A DNA stretch of 5,347 bases from Acidimicrobiales bacterium (GTDB lineage Bacteria > Actinomycetota > Acidimicrobiia > Acidimicrobiales > Poriferisodalaceae), in NCBI GenBank assembly GCA_030749275.1, contig JASMKJ010000554.1, positions 1 to 5,347 on the forward strand, given 5' to 3'. The notes beneath the pieces were generated by a model. It was not told where the DNA came from. It worked only from the letters and a program-made list of their open reading frames with translations, and searched no databases. Every line of letters starts with the position of its first letter. The stretch's first letter is position 1. Shown here piece after piece: positions 1-5,347 of this stretch. Made by a program: the position numbers and the translations under genes.

Positions 1-662
1 GTCCAGAACCAGCAGAAGGTTTACTCACCACGATCGCATGGGATCTAGGTGACGGCCCCACGTACGCCTTGGAAGGATCCGTGTTTGTCACTGGCGCTGC
101 CATCCAATGGCTCCGAGATGGGCTCGGAATTATCTCTCATGCATCAGAGATAAGTGAGCTGGCCTTGTCAGTTCCTGACAATGGTGGAGTCTTTTTTGTT
201 CCTGCGTTCGCCGGCCTGGGTAGCCCTTGGTGGGACCCTCGAGCTCGAGGGACAATCATTGGTCTCACCGGTGGTACCGACCGTGGCCATCTGGCGCGAG
301 CAGTAGTCGAGGCAATTGCTTTTCAAACCCGCGACGTCGTTGAAGCAATGTCTCAAGCCGCTGATACACCCATCAAGGAAATGCGAGTGGACGGGGGTGC
401 CTCGGTCATGGATCTGCTACTACAAATTCAAGCTGACCAGTTGGGTGTGCGGGTAGCGCGACCCGTGATCACCGAAACGACCGCTCAGGGGGCTGCCATG
501 CTCGCAGGTCTCGCTGAGGGAGTCTGGAGCCAAACTGAAGAGATTAATTCAGCGTGGCGTTTAGACAAGGCCTTTGATCCGCAAGACAACCGAAGCGCAT
601 GTGATGAAGAACATCTGAATTGGCTTCGGGCTGTCGAACGATCAAAAAAATGGGTCGACTAA
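1..662 (+). CDS. glpK: glycerol kinase, C-terminal part (5' end lies outside the window)
   Basis: Glycerol kinase phosphorylates glycerol to sn-glycerol 3-phosphate with ATP in the cytoplasm, feeding glycolysis and phospholipid synthesis. The reading frame is already open at the left edge (first full codon at position 3) and runs to TAA at 660-662. About 219 residues are visible, roughly the last 43% of a protein that is normally about 500 residues. The order of blocks matches E. coli GlpK closely: GLLTTIAWD near the edge, YALEGSVFVTGAAIQWLRD, VPAFAGLGSPWWDPRARG, the FGGY-kinase signature GTIIGLTGG with HLARAVVEAIAFQTRDV, the nucleotide-binding RVDGGAS block, and ETTAQGAAMLAGLAEGVW. The TTG at 69 is an internal leucine of the YALEGS motif, not a start. 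The sugar-binding N-terminal domain is not visible. No frameshift or missing motif is seen. The gene ends 7 bp from the convergent aminotransferase gene, so any terminator must lie inside that neighbour. Confidence 0.96.
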   Translation, partial: PEPAEGLLTTIAWDLGDGPTYALEGSVFVTGAAIQWLRDGLGIISHASEISELALSVPDNGGVFFVPAFAGLGSPWWDPRARGTIIGLTGGTDRGHLARAVVEAIAFQTRDVVEAMSQAADTPIKEMRVDGGASVMDLLLQIQADQLGVRVARPVITETTAQGAAMLAGLAEGVWSQTEEINSAWRLDKAFDPQDNRSACDEEHLNWLRAVERSKKWVD

Positions 663-669
663 CTTACGG

Positions 670-1845
670 TCACGAAAGGCGTTCTAGGCCGCTATCCAAC
701 TGAGTGATTGCCTGCCGAATCCGTTGCTCATTTTCGACTAAAGCGAATCTCACATACCCTTCACCACCCGGACCAAAACCGACTCCCGGAGAGAGAGCGA
801 CGTTCGAAGACTCAACAAGGTGCTTACAAAACCCCACCGATCCCATTTCGCGGTATGCGTCAGGAATCGGTGCCCAGACGAACATGGTGCCTTTAGGAGG
901 CTCAACTTGCCAGCCAATGCGATCGAGGCCCCGGATCAGAGCGTCACGCCGAGACTGGTAGATCTTGTTGACTTCGAGTGGATAGTCACTCTCTTCATTC
1001 ATCACCACCGTGGCAGCGATTTGAATGGGTTGAAACGTCCCATAATCCAAGTAGCTCTTTAGTTTTGCCAAAGCCCCCACGACCTCATGGTTACCTACAC
1101 AAAACGCCACTCTCCAACCAGCCATCGAGAATGATTTGGTGAGGCTGTAGAACTCAACAGCGACTTCTTTGGCCCCTTCAGCTTGCATGATTGATGGTGG
1201 GCGGTAGCCATCGAAGCCTAGGTCCGCATAAGCGAAATCATGGACCAAAATCACCTCTCGCTCGCGAGCAAAATCCACGAGGCGCTGCATAAATGACAGA
1301 TCAACGCATGTCGTGGTCGGATTGTGAGGGAACGATAGGACTATGGCGCGAGGTCGAGGCCACGAGTATTCAAATCGTTCCACTAACGAATCAAAAAAGT
1401 CTTCACCTGTGGTCAAGGGGACCTCGCGAACATTGGCGCCGGTAAACAAGGGTCCGAAGATGTGTATCGGATACGACGGCGCAGGGACCAAGCAAGCATC
1501 GCCAGGAGCTAGGAGCGCCCACATCAAATGCGAGAACCCTTCTTTCGCTCCAATGGTGTTGATTATTTCTGTTTCCGGGTCCAACTCAACATCCCATTGA
1601 CGGTTGTAGAGGTCAGCGACCGCTTCTCGCATTTTGGGAATGCCCCGACTCGCCGAATAACGGTGATTGCGCTCATTCCCCGCCGCTTCGCTGAGTTTCT
1701 CAACAGCAGTGACAGGAGAAGGGATGTCAGGGTTTCCAAAGCCAAGATCAATAACATCAGCCCCGGCGCGTCTACGTTCAATTTTCAACGAGTCAATGAT
1801 CGTAAACACATACGGCGGCAAATTACTTATTCGACGAAACTCCAC
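670..1845 (-). CDS. alaC: alanine-forming aminotransferase, AlaC type (PLP fold type I)
   Basis: This is a 391-residue class I/II aminotransferase that closely resembles E. coli AlaC over its whole length, including the N-terminal RRI..LPPYVF block. By analogy it moves the amino group from glutamate to pyruvate to make alanine in the cytoplasm. Visible family residues are the GNPD loop (37-40), YSASRGIPKMREAV (63-76), the NPT motif (175-177), HDFAYAD (202-208) with the cofactor-contacting Asp203 and Tyr206, the PLP-binding Lys237 in SLTKSFSMAGWR, phosphate-binding Arg245, and Arg367 in VRFAL for the substrate carboxylate. The chosen start is GTG at 1845, which puts VEFRRISNLPPYVF at the normal family N-terminus. 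The frame is open only to 1887 upstream, with no ATG, GTG or TTG there. No clear Shine-Dalgarno precedes the start. The gene lies 63 bp downstream of the SRPBCC gene on the same strand and converges on glpK. LL-diaminopimelate aminotransferases are relatives, but the AlaC match is better. Confidence 0.92.
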   Translation of the reverse strand: MEFRRISNLPPYVFTIIDSLKIERRRAGADVIDLGFGNPDIPSPVTAVEKLSEAAGNERNHRYSASRGIPKMREAVADLYNRQWDVELDPETEIINTIGAKEGFSHLMWALLAPGDACLVPAPSYPIHIFGPLFTGANVREVPLTTGEDFFDSLVERFEYSWPRPRAIVLSFPHNPTTTCVDLSFMQRLVDFAREREVILVHDFAYADLGFDGYRPPSIMQAEGAKEVAVEFYSLTKSFSMAGWRVAFCVGNHEVVGALAKLKSYLDYGTFQPIQIAATVVMNEESDYPLEVNKIYQSRRDALIRGLDRIGWQVEPPKGTMFVWAPIPDAYREMGSVGFCKHLVESSNVALSPGVGFGPGGEGYVRFALVENEQRIRQAITQLDSGLERLS

Positions 1846-1857
1846 GAAACTTGAGGG

Positions 1858-1870
1858 TACCGACCCGGTA
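1858..1870 (-). other. small hairpin just upstream of the alaC start
   Basis: TACCG and CGGTA form a perfect 5-bp stem with a 3-base loop. It sits 12 bases upstream of the alaC GTG, roughly where a Shine-Dalgarno would be expected, and none is recognisable there. It has no T-tract, so it is not a terminator for the SRPBCC gene. It may be chance or a mild modulator of alaC initiation. Confidence 0.2.
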
Positions 1871-1908
1871 GCACATATTCGAAACAGCTAACCCGAGAAG
1901 TTGCGTCC

Positions 1909-2352
1909 TTATTGTTCTACCTTGGCCTGAAAGTCATCGAGTGCCGCATGCGCGATTCTTCCTTCGGCCCGACGTTTGACGAAGCCGGGTAGGGGAATAG
2001 CAAGTTCGATGGCCAGCTCGTAGGTCACTTCCGTCTGTTTTGGTTCTCCCGCCACGCTGTCGAATCGATAACTACCGTCCAGACGCTTGATAATGTCGCC
2101 GCTAGCTAGCTCCCATTTGATGAGGGCTGGTGACTCCGAATAGTCATATAGCAGCGAATAGGTGGCGCTCCGCCCCATGGCTGCAACTCTAAAAGTTGCC
2201 TCCGTGACTCGGCCTTGGGCGTCTCGATCCCCGACAGACACCTCTCGTAGATCACTAACCCAAGACCCATAGCTTTCGACGTTGGCGACTAAGGCGTGGC
2301 ACTGCTGCAGTTCAGCATCGACGACACGAGAGACCTTCAACCTGTCGATCAT
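1909..2352 (-). CDS. SRPBCC (START-like, polyketide cyclase/dehydrase) family protein
   Basis: This 147-residue protein has the length and pattern of a single SRPBCC domain. An N-terminal strand (IDRLKVSRVVDA) leads into a helix-loop with the family-typical VESYGSWVSDLREVSV (positions about 26-41). Alternating strands follow (TEATFRVAAMGRSATYSLLYDY, IKWELASGDIIKRLDGSYRF, QTEVTYELAIELAIPLPG), and a long C-terminal helix (residues about 125-146) closes the pocket. Such helix-grip proteins bind hydrophobic ligands such as lipids, and this subgroup has no conserved catalytic residues that I can point to. No signal peptide or membrane segment is seen, so it is probably cytoplasmic. From memory, a homologous small SRPBCC protein (Rv2185c) lies near the mannosyltransferase Rv2188c in Mycobacterium tuberculosis, which resembles the context here. 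A role in handling a glycolipid intermediate is inference. The ATG start is supported by the Shine-Dalgarno at 2356-2363. Confidence 0.87.
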   Translation of the reverse strand: MIDRLKVSRVVDAELQQCHALVANVESYGSWVSDLREVSVGDRDAQGRVTEATFRVAAMGRSATYSLLYDYSESPALIKWELASGDIIKRLDGSYRFDSVAGEPKQTEVTYELAIELAIPLPGFVKRRAEGRIAHAALDDFQAKVEQ

Positions 2353-2355
2353 CAG

Positions 2356-2363
2356 CTCTTCCT
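2356..2363 (-). promoter_or_regulatory. Shine-Dalgarno of the SRPBCC gene
   Basis: The - strand reads AGGAAGAG then CTG directly before the ATG at 2352. It is the clearest ribosome-binding site in the window and fixes the start of the SRPBCC gene. It suggests independent initiation rather than coupling to the membrane-protein gene 48 bp upstream. Confidence 0.7.
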
Positions 2364-2400
2364 ATCGTGGGACCTAACTTATTCTGCCACGCTCTGACCT

Positions 2401-2856
2401 CTAGGCGGGGTCGCAACCGCGTGCTGAAAAAATTCCATATTGCGCTGACCACAAGGCCGCTGACCCAAAGACGAACATCGGTGCCAAGAGGACAAACGCT
2501 ATCTGCGAGTAGGGCCTGAACCCTGCAGCGACAAACGCCAAGGCCAATTGGATCATTAAACACCACAAGAAGCGCCTTCGAATCGCTCGAGGAGCTGTCT
2601 CGTGGAGCAAGAACAGCCCAGTGACGGTGACTTCCTCAACACGACTTCGTCGCAACCCACCAAGTAACGCAAGCAAAAGAAATACGAGACCCAGAACAAA
2701 CATGGCAGAAGAAATAACAGCGAGCACGATGCCGAAGGCATCGGGAGAGGTGACGCCGGCAACGGCAGCCAGTGCAAGCAAAGCTGTCGATTGCCAAGCA
2801 AGTCCGACCAAGTGGGTTCCAGAACTTCGACCTGGTTCAGGTTCCATACCCGTCAC
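2401..2856 (-). CDS. four-helix integral membrane protein of unknown function
   Basis: The 151-residue product has a short polar N-terminus and four hydrophobic segments at about residues 16-36, 42-67, 94-112 and 117-140. A charged loop (LRRSRVEEVTVTGLFLLHETAPRAIRRR, about 68-95) separates the two helical pairs. The arginine-rich loop and short ends predict both termini and the central loop on the cytoplasmic side. I recognise no catalytic motif and assign no function. It resembles conserved hypothetical membrane proteins seen next to glycosyltransferases in actinobacteria (inference from general pattern). The GTG start at 2856 overlaps the TGA stop of the upstream glycosyltransferase (GTGA), which implies translational coupling. 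An in-frame ATG at 2847 is a possible alternative and would remove three residues. The two genes should therefore be co-expressed, pointing to a joint envelope role. Confidence 0.8.
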   Translation of the reverse strand: MTGMEPEPGRSSGTHLVGLAWQSTALLALAAVAGVTSPDAFGIVLAVISSAMFVLGLVFLLLALLGGLRRSRVEEVTVTGLFLLHETAPRAIRRRFLWCLMIQLALAFVAAGFRPYSQIAFVLLAPMFVFGSAALWSAQYGIFSARGCDPA

Positions 2857-3965
2857 GAAAGCGCTTTCTCGAGTTGCAGGGCCAAAAGATCATAGGAAAG
2901 ATCGTCATTGGCGCGATCTCTTCCCCTTTTCGCCATCTCGGACTGGAGTGAAGGCGACTCAAGAATTGAACGGATCGCGCTGGCAACAGCAGCCGAATTT
3001 CTCGGGTGGCGTACTACATGACCAGTGACGCCATCTAGCACGGCTTCGTGAGCGCCGCCCGAAAGTCCGGCCACTTGGGGCACTCCAGAGGCTGCAGCTT
3101 CCAGAAATACGATTCCGAATCCTTCTTGCTCTAGGCCCGCCCATCGATTCCTGCATGGCATAACGAAGACGTCTGCGATTCCGTACATGAATGGGACTTC
3201 AGATTCCTCTATACGGCCCAAGAACTGGACAGATACGTCAAACCTGCGCGCTATACGTTCTAATCGCCCCCGATCTCGACCTGTGCCGCCGATCACAAGT
3301 TGGATATCCGGAAAATCGTCGCGTAGAGCAGCTACAGCGGCGATGGTACGATCAAACCCTTTGCGAGGGACCAGGCGACTCAGCCCTACTACTAGGGGGC
3401 CACAGCTAAGTCCTAACTTCTCTCGGTGCTGCTTTATCTCGCGGGGATGGAGCGGAGCGAAACGAGACCCATCGACGCCGGGCGGTATCTCAACTGTCCT
3501 TATGGGCGTGCCCGCTGCACGTACAGCTTCCGTCGCTGGGTACCCGCCTGCTGCGATAACACATTCGGCTCCTCGTAAGACCCGCCTGAGAAGTTGCTTT
3601 GTTATCGGTAGTCGACCCGGCAACGCTACTTCGGCTCCATGAACGACGAGCGCATACGGGAGCTTCAATGCTGGCGCTAAGTGTCCCAAAGGCAAAGCAG
3701 GATCAAGAACGACAAGTTCGGCATCAACTTGTTTAGCAAGACTTGTGATATCTCCGGCAAGTGCCCTAGTTGGGAGAAACACTTTGCGTCTGTCGCGCAC
3801 AATCGAATGTTCTTGCATCGCATCGAATGTTGGTGCACCCGGCTGGTCGGGAGTAAAGACTGTGACTTGATCGCCAGGTAACCGTCTCCATAGCTCCCAG
3901 AGATAATTTTGAATTCCCCCGAGCTTTGGCGGGTAATCGTTAGTGACCAGGAGATGCCGCTTCAT
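2853..3965 (-). CDS. pimB: GT4-family glycosyltransferase, PimB'-like (phosphatidylinositol mannoside synthesis)
   Basis: This 370-residue GT-B enzyme has the start and core motifs of actinobacterial PimB', which transfers mannose from GDP-mannose to phosphatidylinositol monomannoside at the inner face of the cytoplasmic membrane. The acceptor domain opens with LLVTNDYPPKLGGIQNYL (5-22), including the glycine-rich GGIQ loop, and has VVHGAEV (107-113). The donor domain begins near GPLVVGLSRLVPRKGFD (189-205), with donor-phosphate residues Arg197 and Lys202. It carries the EX7E-type motif EGFGIVFLEAAASGVP (281-296) with Glu281 and Glu289, followed by SGGAHEAVLDGVTGHVV. No membrane helix is seen, so the association is peripheral. 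The ATG start overlaps the queG stop (ATGA) and has no Shine-Dalgarno, so it depends on translation of queG. The exact acceptor and sugar cannot be read from sequence. Another envelope glycolipid mannosyl- or glucosyltransferase is possible, so family confidence is high and the gene symbol is tentative. Confidence 0.88.
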   Translation of the reverse strand: MKRHLLVTNDYPPKLGGIQNYLWELWRRLPGDQVTVFTPDQPGAPTFDAMQEHSIVRDRRKVFLPTRALAGDITSLAKQVDAELVVLDPALPLGHLAPALKLPYALVVHGAEVALPGRLPITKQLLRRVLRGAECVIAAGGYPATEAVRAAGTPIRTVEIPPGVDGSRFAPLHPREIKQHREKLGLSCGPLVVGLSRLVPRKGFDRTIAAVAALRDDFPDIQLVIGGTGRDRGRLERIARRFDVSVQFLGRIEESEVPFMYGIADVFVMPCRNRWAGLEQEGFGIVFLEAAASGVPQVAGLSGGAHEAVLDGVTGHVVRHPRNSAAVASAIRSILESPSLQSEMAKRGRDRANDDLSYDLLALQLEKALS

Positions 3966-5116
3966 TGGGAGTTAGTGTCCATCGTGATCCCCCACTCGTC
4001 CAGTTCGGCTTTGACTATTCCGTCGGGGTCGTCTTGGAGTAAAGATGCAGCCAGCTGTCCAGTGACGAGATAGTTCTTCTTTAACCGCATCGCTGCCCAC
4101 ACCGCGTGACTTCGAACTAGGGCATCGTCAGAGGACAGGCAGTCACTCAGGATTCTGTCAACTTCTGGATCGTCTGGGCTGCCTGTGTTTCCCAAGACCA
4201 CAAGGGCATTTCGACGCAAATAAGCGGGTTGACGTCGCGGAATGTACCAATGCCCATAATTTTTCATTAGCTCATCATCGGAACTATTGAGAAGCACCAA
4301 AACGTCGACTTCAGGTTCTCTACTTAACGCAGCGTCGTGAGTATTCAGCGCGTCGTCATTGATCGGGCAAAGTCGCTGACAGTCATCACACCCATAAAGT
4401 CGATCACCTAATGCAGATCGATATTCTCGTGGAAAGATTCCCTTTGCTTGCAACAGCCAAGCCAAGCATTTGTTTGCATCGAGCACCCCGAATGTGTCAA
4501 GTGCCCCTGTGGGGCAATCATCGCTGCATCTGCGGCAACTTCCGCATCCATCATCCAACTTGTCGAACTCAGCTGCAATCGAGAGATCCGTGACAACTGA
4601 TCCAATAGTGGTCCATGAACCGAACTTGGGGTGTAGAAGCATCGTATTGCGCCCCAACCAACCCAAGCCGGCGCGAGCCGCTACCGCCCTATCTGCGAGC
4701 CGATTGTCGTCCATAACGATCTCGCTTCGCGCCCCAAAGGCGTTCAAATACTCAGCTAGAGCCTCTAACCCTTGTCGGAGCAGACCATATTCATCGGAAC
4801 GAACATAAGCTGCCACGATTCCCTTAGGGGAAACATCTCTACGATTGGCGGTCTCAGAAACGTCCCACGTCGGGGGCTTGTATCGGCGTAGTGCAACAAC
4901 AACGCTTTTGGCTCCTTCGAATATGAGCGAGGGATCAGTAGCTCGTTTGGGATTCCCGAAGGTAAACGTCATTCCGGCGTGCAGCCCCGAAGCTTTACGT
5001 TCTTCGATCGCTTGGCGAGCTTCGAGAATCGGCTCGACTCCAGTAACACCGACATCGTCCAAGCCGGCTTTCCGGCCAATCTGCTTCAACTCTTCGAGAT
5101 CGGGAACCCTGTCCAC
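3962..5116 (-). CDS. queG: tRNA epoxyqueuosine(34) reductase QueG
   Basis: QueG is a cobalamin- and iron-sulfur-dependent cytoplasmic enzyme that reduces epoxyqueuosine to queuosine at the wobble base of GUN-anticodon tRNAs. The 384-residue product shows the family layout. The N-terminal cobalamin-binding domain contains LHAGMTFTFGNPKRATDPSLIFEGAKSVVV (45-74) and ADRAVAARAGLGWLGRNTMLL (141-161). The ferredoxin-like region has CGSCRRCSDDCPTGAL (Cys191, 194, 197, 201), Cys217, and CDDCQRLCP (Cys243, 246, 250) for two 4Fe-4S clusters. A C-terminal HEAT-like region (about 296-366, PAYLRRNALVVLGNTGSPDD) completes the long form. Asp136 aligns with the proposed catalytic Asp, but the usual following TGP is DNR here, as in many actinobacterial homologues. 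GTG at 5116 is the only usable start before an in-frame stop at 5135-5137. Its Shine-Dalgarno is weak (GGA 6 bases upstream, GAGAG 13 bases upstream). The end overlaps the glycosyltransferase start by 4 bp. Confidence 0.93.
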   Translation of the reverse strand: MDRVPDLEELKQIGRKAGLDDVGVTGVEPILEARQAIEERKASGLHAGMTFTFGNPKRATDPSLIFEGAKSVVVALRRYKPPTWDVSETANRRDVSPKGIVAAYVRSDEYGLLRQGLEALAEYLNAFGARSEIVMDDNRLADRAVAARAGLGWLGRNTMLLHPKFGSWTTIGSVVTDLSIAAEFDKLDDGCGSCRRCSDDCPTGALDTFGVLDANKCLAWLLQAKGIFPREYRSALGDRLYGCDDCQRLCPINDDALNTHDAALSREPEVDVLVLLNSSDDELMKNYGHWYIPRRQPAYLRRNALVVLGNTGSPDDPEVDRILSDCLSSDDALVRSHAVWAAMRLKKNYLVTGQLAASLLQDDPDGIVKAELDEWGITMDTNSQ

Positions 5117-5170
5117 AACACATCCATAACTCTCTCAAGCAAGACAGTAAGCGCCTGAAGTGCCCGCAGG

Positions 5171-5323
5171 CCTACTTGGTTAGAAGTTATCGGCCAGAGT
5201 TAGATCCAGCAGGTTTTCGCAACCTCAATTCAGGCACTAGGCCTCCCTCGCTGAGGGTTCGTAGTGCTCTTATTTCCGATAGCTCAATGATGACCGAATT
5301 GCGGTCAGATCTACACAAGTAGG
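5171..5323 (+). ncRNA. candidate structured RNA with a three-way junction, family unknown
   Basis: Hand folding gives a closed structure. P1 pairs 5171-5184 with 5310-5323 (8 bp, a 2x2 internal loop, then 4 bp). P2 pairs 5185-5193 with 5276-5284 (9 bp, one G-U) and abuts P1 with no unpaired base. P3 is a hairpin at 5291-5296/5302-5307 with loop AATTG. Inside P2 lie P4 (5211-5215/5221-5225) and the arm P5 (5234-5239/5262-5267) topped by P6 (5245-5249/5253-5257, loop GCT). The junction has 0, 6 and 2 linking bases. The U5187-G5282 wobble becomes A-C on the other strand, which mildly favours + strand transcription. The motifs do not match tRNA, 5S, SRP RNA, tmRNA, RNase P, 6S or the common riboswitches as I know them. 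On the - strand it would instead be the 5' leader of queG, ending 54 bases before its start. No covariation or expression data are available, and no strong promoter or terminator is visible. Confidence 0.45.
5291..5307. repeat. perfect inverted repeat TGACCG-N5-CGGTCA
   Basis: The two 6-bp arms are exact and separated by AATTG. In the RNA model this is hairpin P3 of the three-way junction. Taken alone as DNA it also has the shape of an operator for a dimeric repressor, in a region that may drive queG leftward or an unseen gene rightward. The RNA reading is preferred because the surrounding bases pair in a nested way. The DNA-operator reading cannot be excluded. Confidence 0.4.
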
Positions 5324-5347
5324 TGACCAAGCAATCGCCGCAGGTTT

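Noticed and set aside
2857..2868. Perfect 12-bp palindrome GAAAGCGCTTTC just before the membrane-protein start
   Set aside because: It encodes the last residues of the glycosyltransferase, has no loop to form a hairpin, and could arise by chance. It is kept only as a possible weak modulator.
2621..3028. A 135-codon + strand frame antisense to the membrane protein and the glycosyltransferase
   Set aside because: The opposite strand carries convincing, family-conserved or helix-patterned genes in tight operon spacing. The + strand product is low-complexity, with no recognisable domain.
3187..3642. A 151-codon + strand frame inside the glycosyltransferase gene
   Set aside because: It is antisense to the conserved donor-binding domain, including EGFGIVFLEA, and its serine/arginine-rich product is typical of a shadow frame.
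5234..5267. Hairpin GCACTA...TAGTGC followed by a T-rich stretch, as a rho-independent terminator
   Set aside because: The stem is interrupted by an asymmetric internal loop, the following bases (CTCTTATTTCC) are a poor T-tract, no gene ends just upstream, and it fits as an inner arm of the larger structure.
5285..5312. Hammerhead-like core, from a TGATGA followed by a short stem
   Set aside because: The obligatory GAAA after stem II is absent, and the CUGAUGA box is not intact.
5171..5323. A small non-autonomous mobile element (MITE) with terminal inverted repeats
   Set aside because: No target-site duplication flanks the repeats, there is no second copy in the window, and the internal nested helices point to RNA rather than only terminal repeats.
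5171..5323. 6S RNA, because a hairpin sits on the 3' side of a junction between two stacked helices
   Set aside because: 6S needs a long unpaired 5' strand opposite that hairpin. Here the P1/P2 junction has no unpaired base on the 5' side, and the internal part is branched rather than one rod.
5187..5345. A - strand frame open from the right edge to TAA at 5187-5189 (52 codons), which could be the tail of a gene entering from the right
   Set aside because: The residues match no family I know, third-position composition is not distinctive, and the same bases form nested inverted repeats better explained as RNA. The sequence beyond the edge would decide.

Overview
The window looks like chromosomal DNA from a free-living actinobacterium of moderate GC (about half G+C by eye). 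The Acidimicrobiia or a related uncultivated lineage is a plausible source. This rests on the actinobacterial flavour of three genes: a PimB'-like GT4 mannosyltransferase, a START-like SRPBCC protein beside it, and a QueG with the DDNRL variant of the catalytic loop. GTG starts and ATGA/GTGA stop-start overlaps are also common. The placement is inference, because no rRNA or other marker is present.

Layout. Positions 1-662 (+) hold the C-terminal part of glycerol kinase (glpK), which enters from the left edge. It converges, with only 7 bp between stop codons, on a leftward series of five genes that fills 670-5116. In transcription order (right to left) these are queG (epoxyqueuosine reductase), a GT4 glycosyltransferase of the phosphatidylinositol-mannoside type, a four-helix membrane protein of unknown function, an SRPBCC (START-like) protein, and alaC (glutamate-pyruvate aminotransferase). 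The first three overlap by 4 bp at each junction (ATGA, then GTGA) and are almost certainly one mRNA with coupled translation. The SRPBCC gene follows after 48 bp with a good Shine-Dalgarno. alaC follows after 63 bp without an obvious one, so it may belong to the same transcript or have its own start.

Function. The membrane protein, the glycosyltransferase and the START-like protein make a sensible envelope glycolipid module: sugar transfer to a lipid, membrane anchoring, and lipid binding. queG (tRNA modification), alaC (alanine supply) and glpK (glycerol entry into central and lipid metabolism) are housekeeping neighbours with no clear functional tie.

The most interesting stretch is the 231-bp right-hand end (5117-5347), which has no convincing gene. 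Bases 5171-5323 fold on paper into a closed, branched structure: a 12-bp closing helix with a 2x2 internal loop, a stacked 9-bp helix, a 6-bp hairpin at a three-way junction, two inner hairpin arms, and a possible loop pseudoknot. I do not recognise it as any known RNA family. It could be an undescribed small RNA or cis-regulatory leader, either on the + strand running out of the window or on the - strand upstream of queG.
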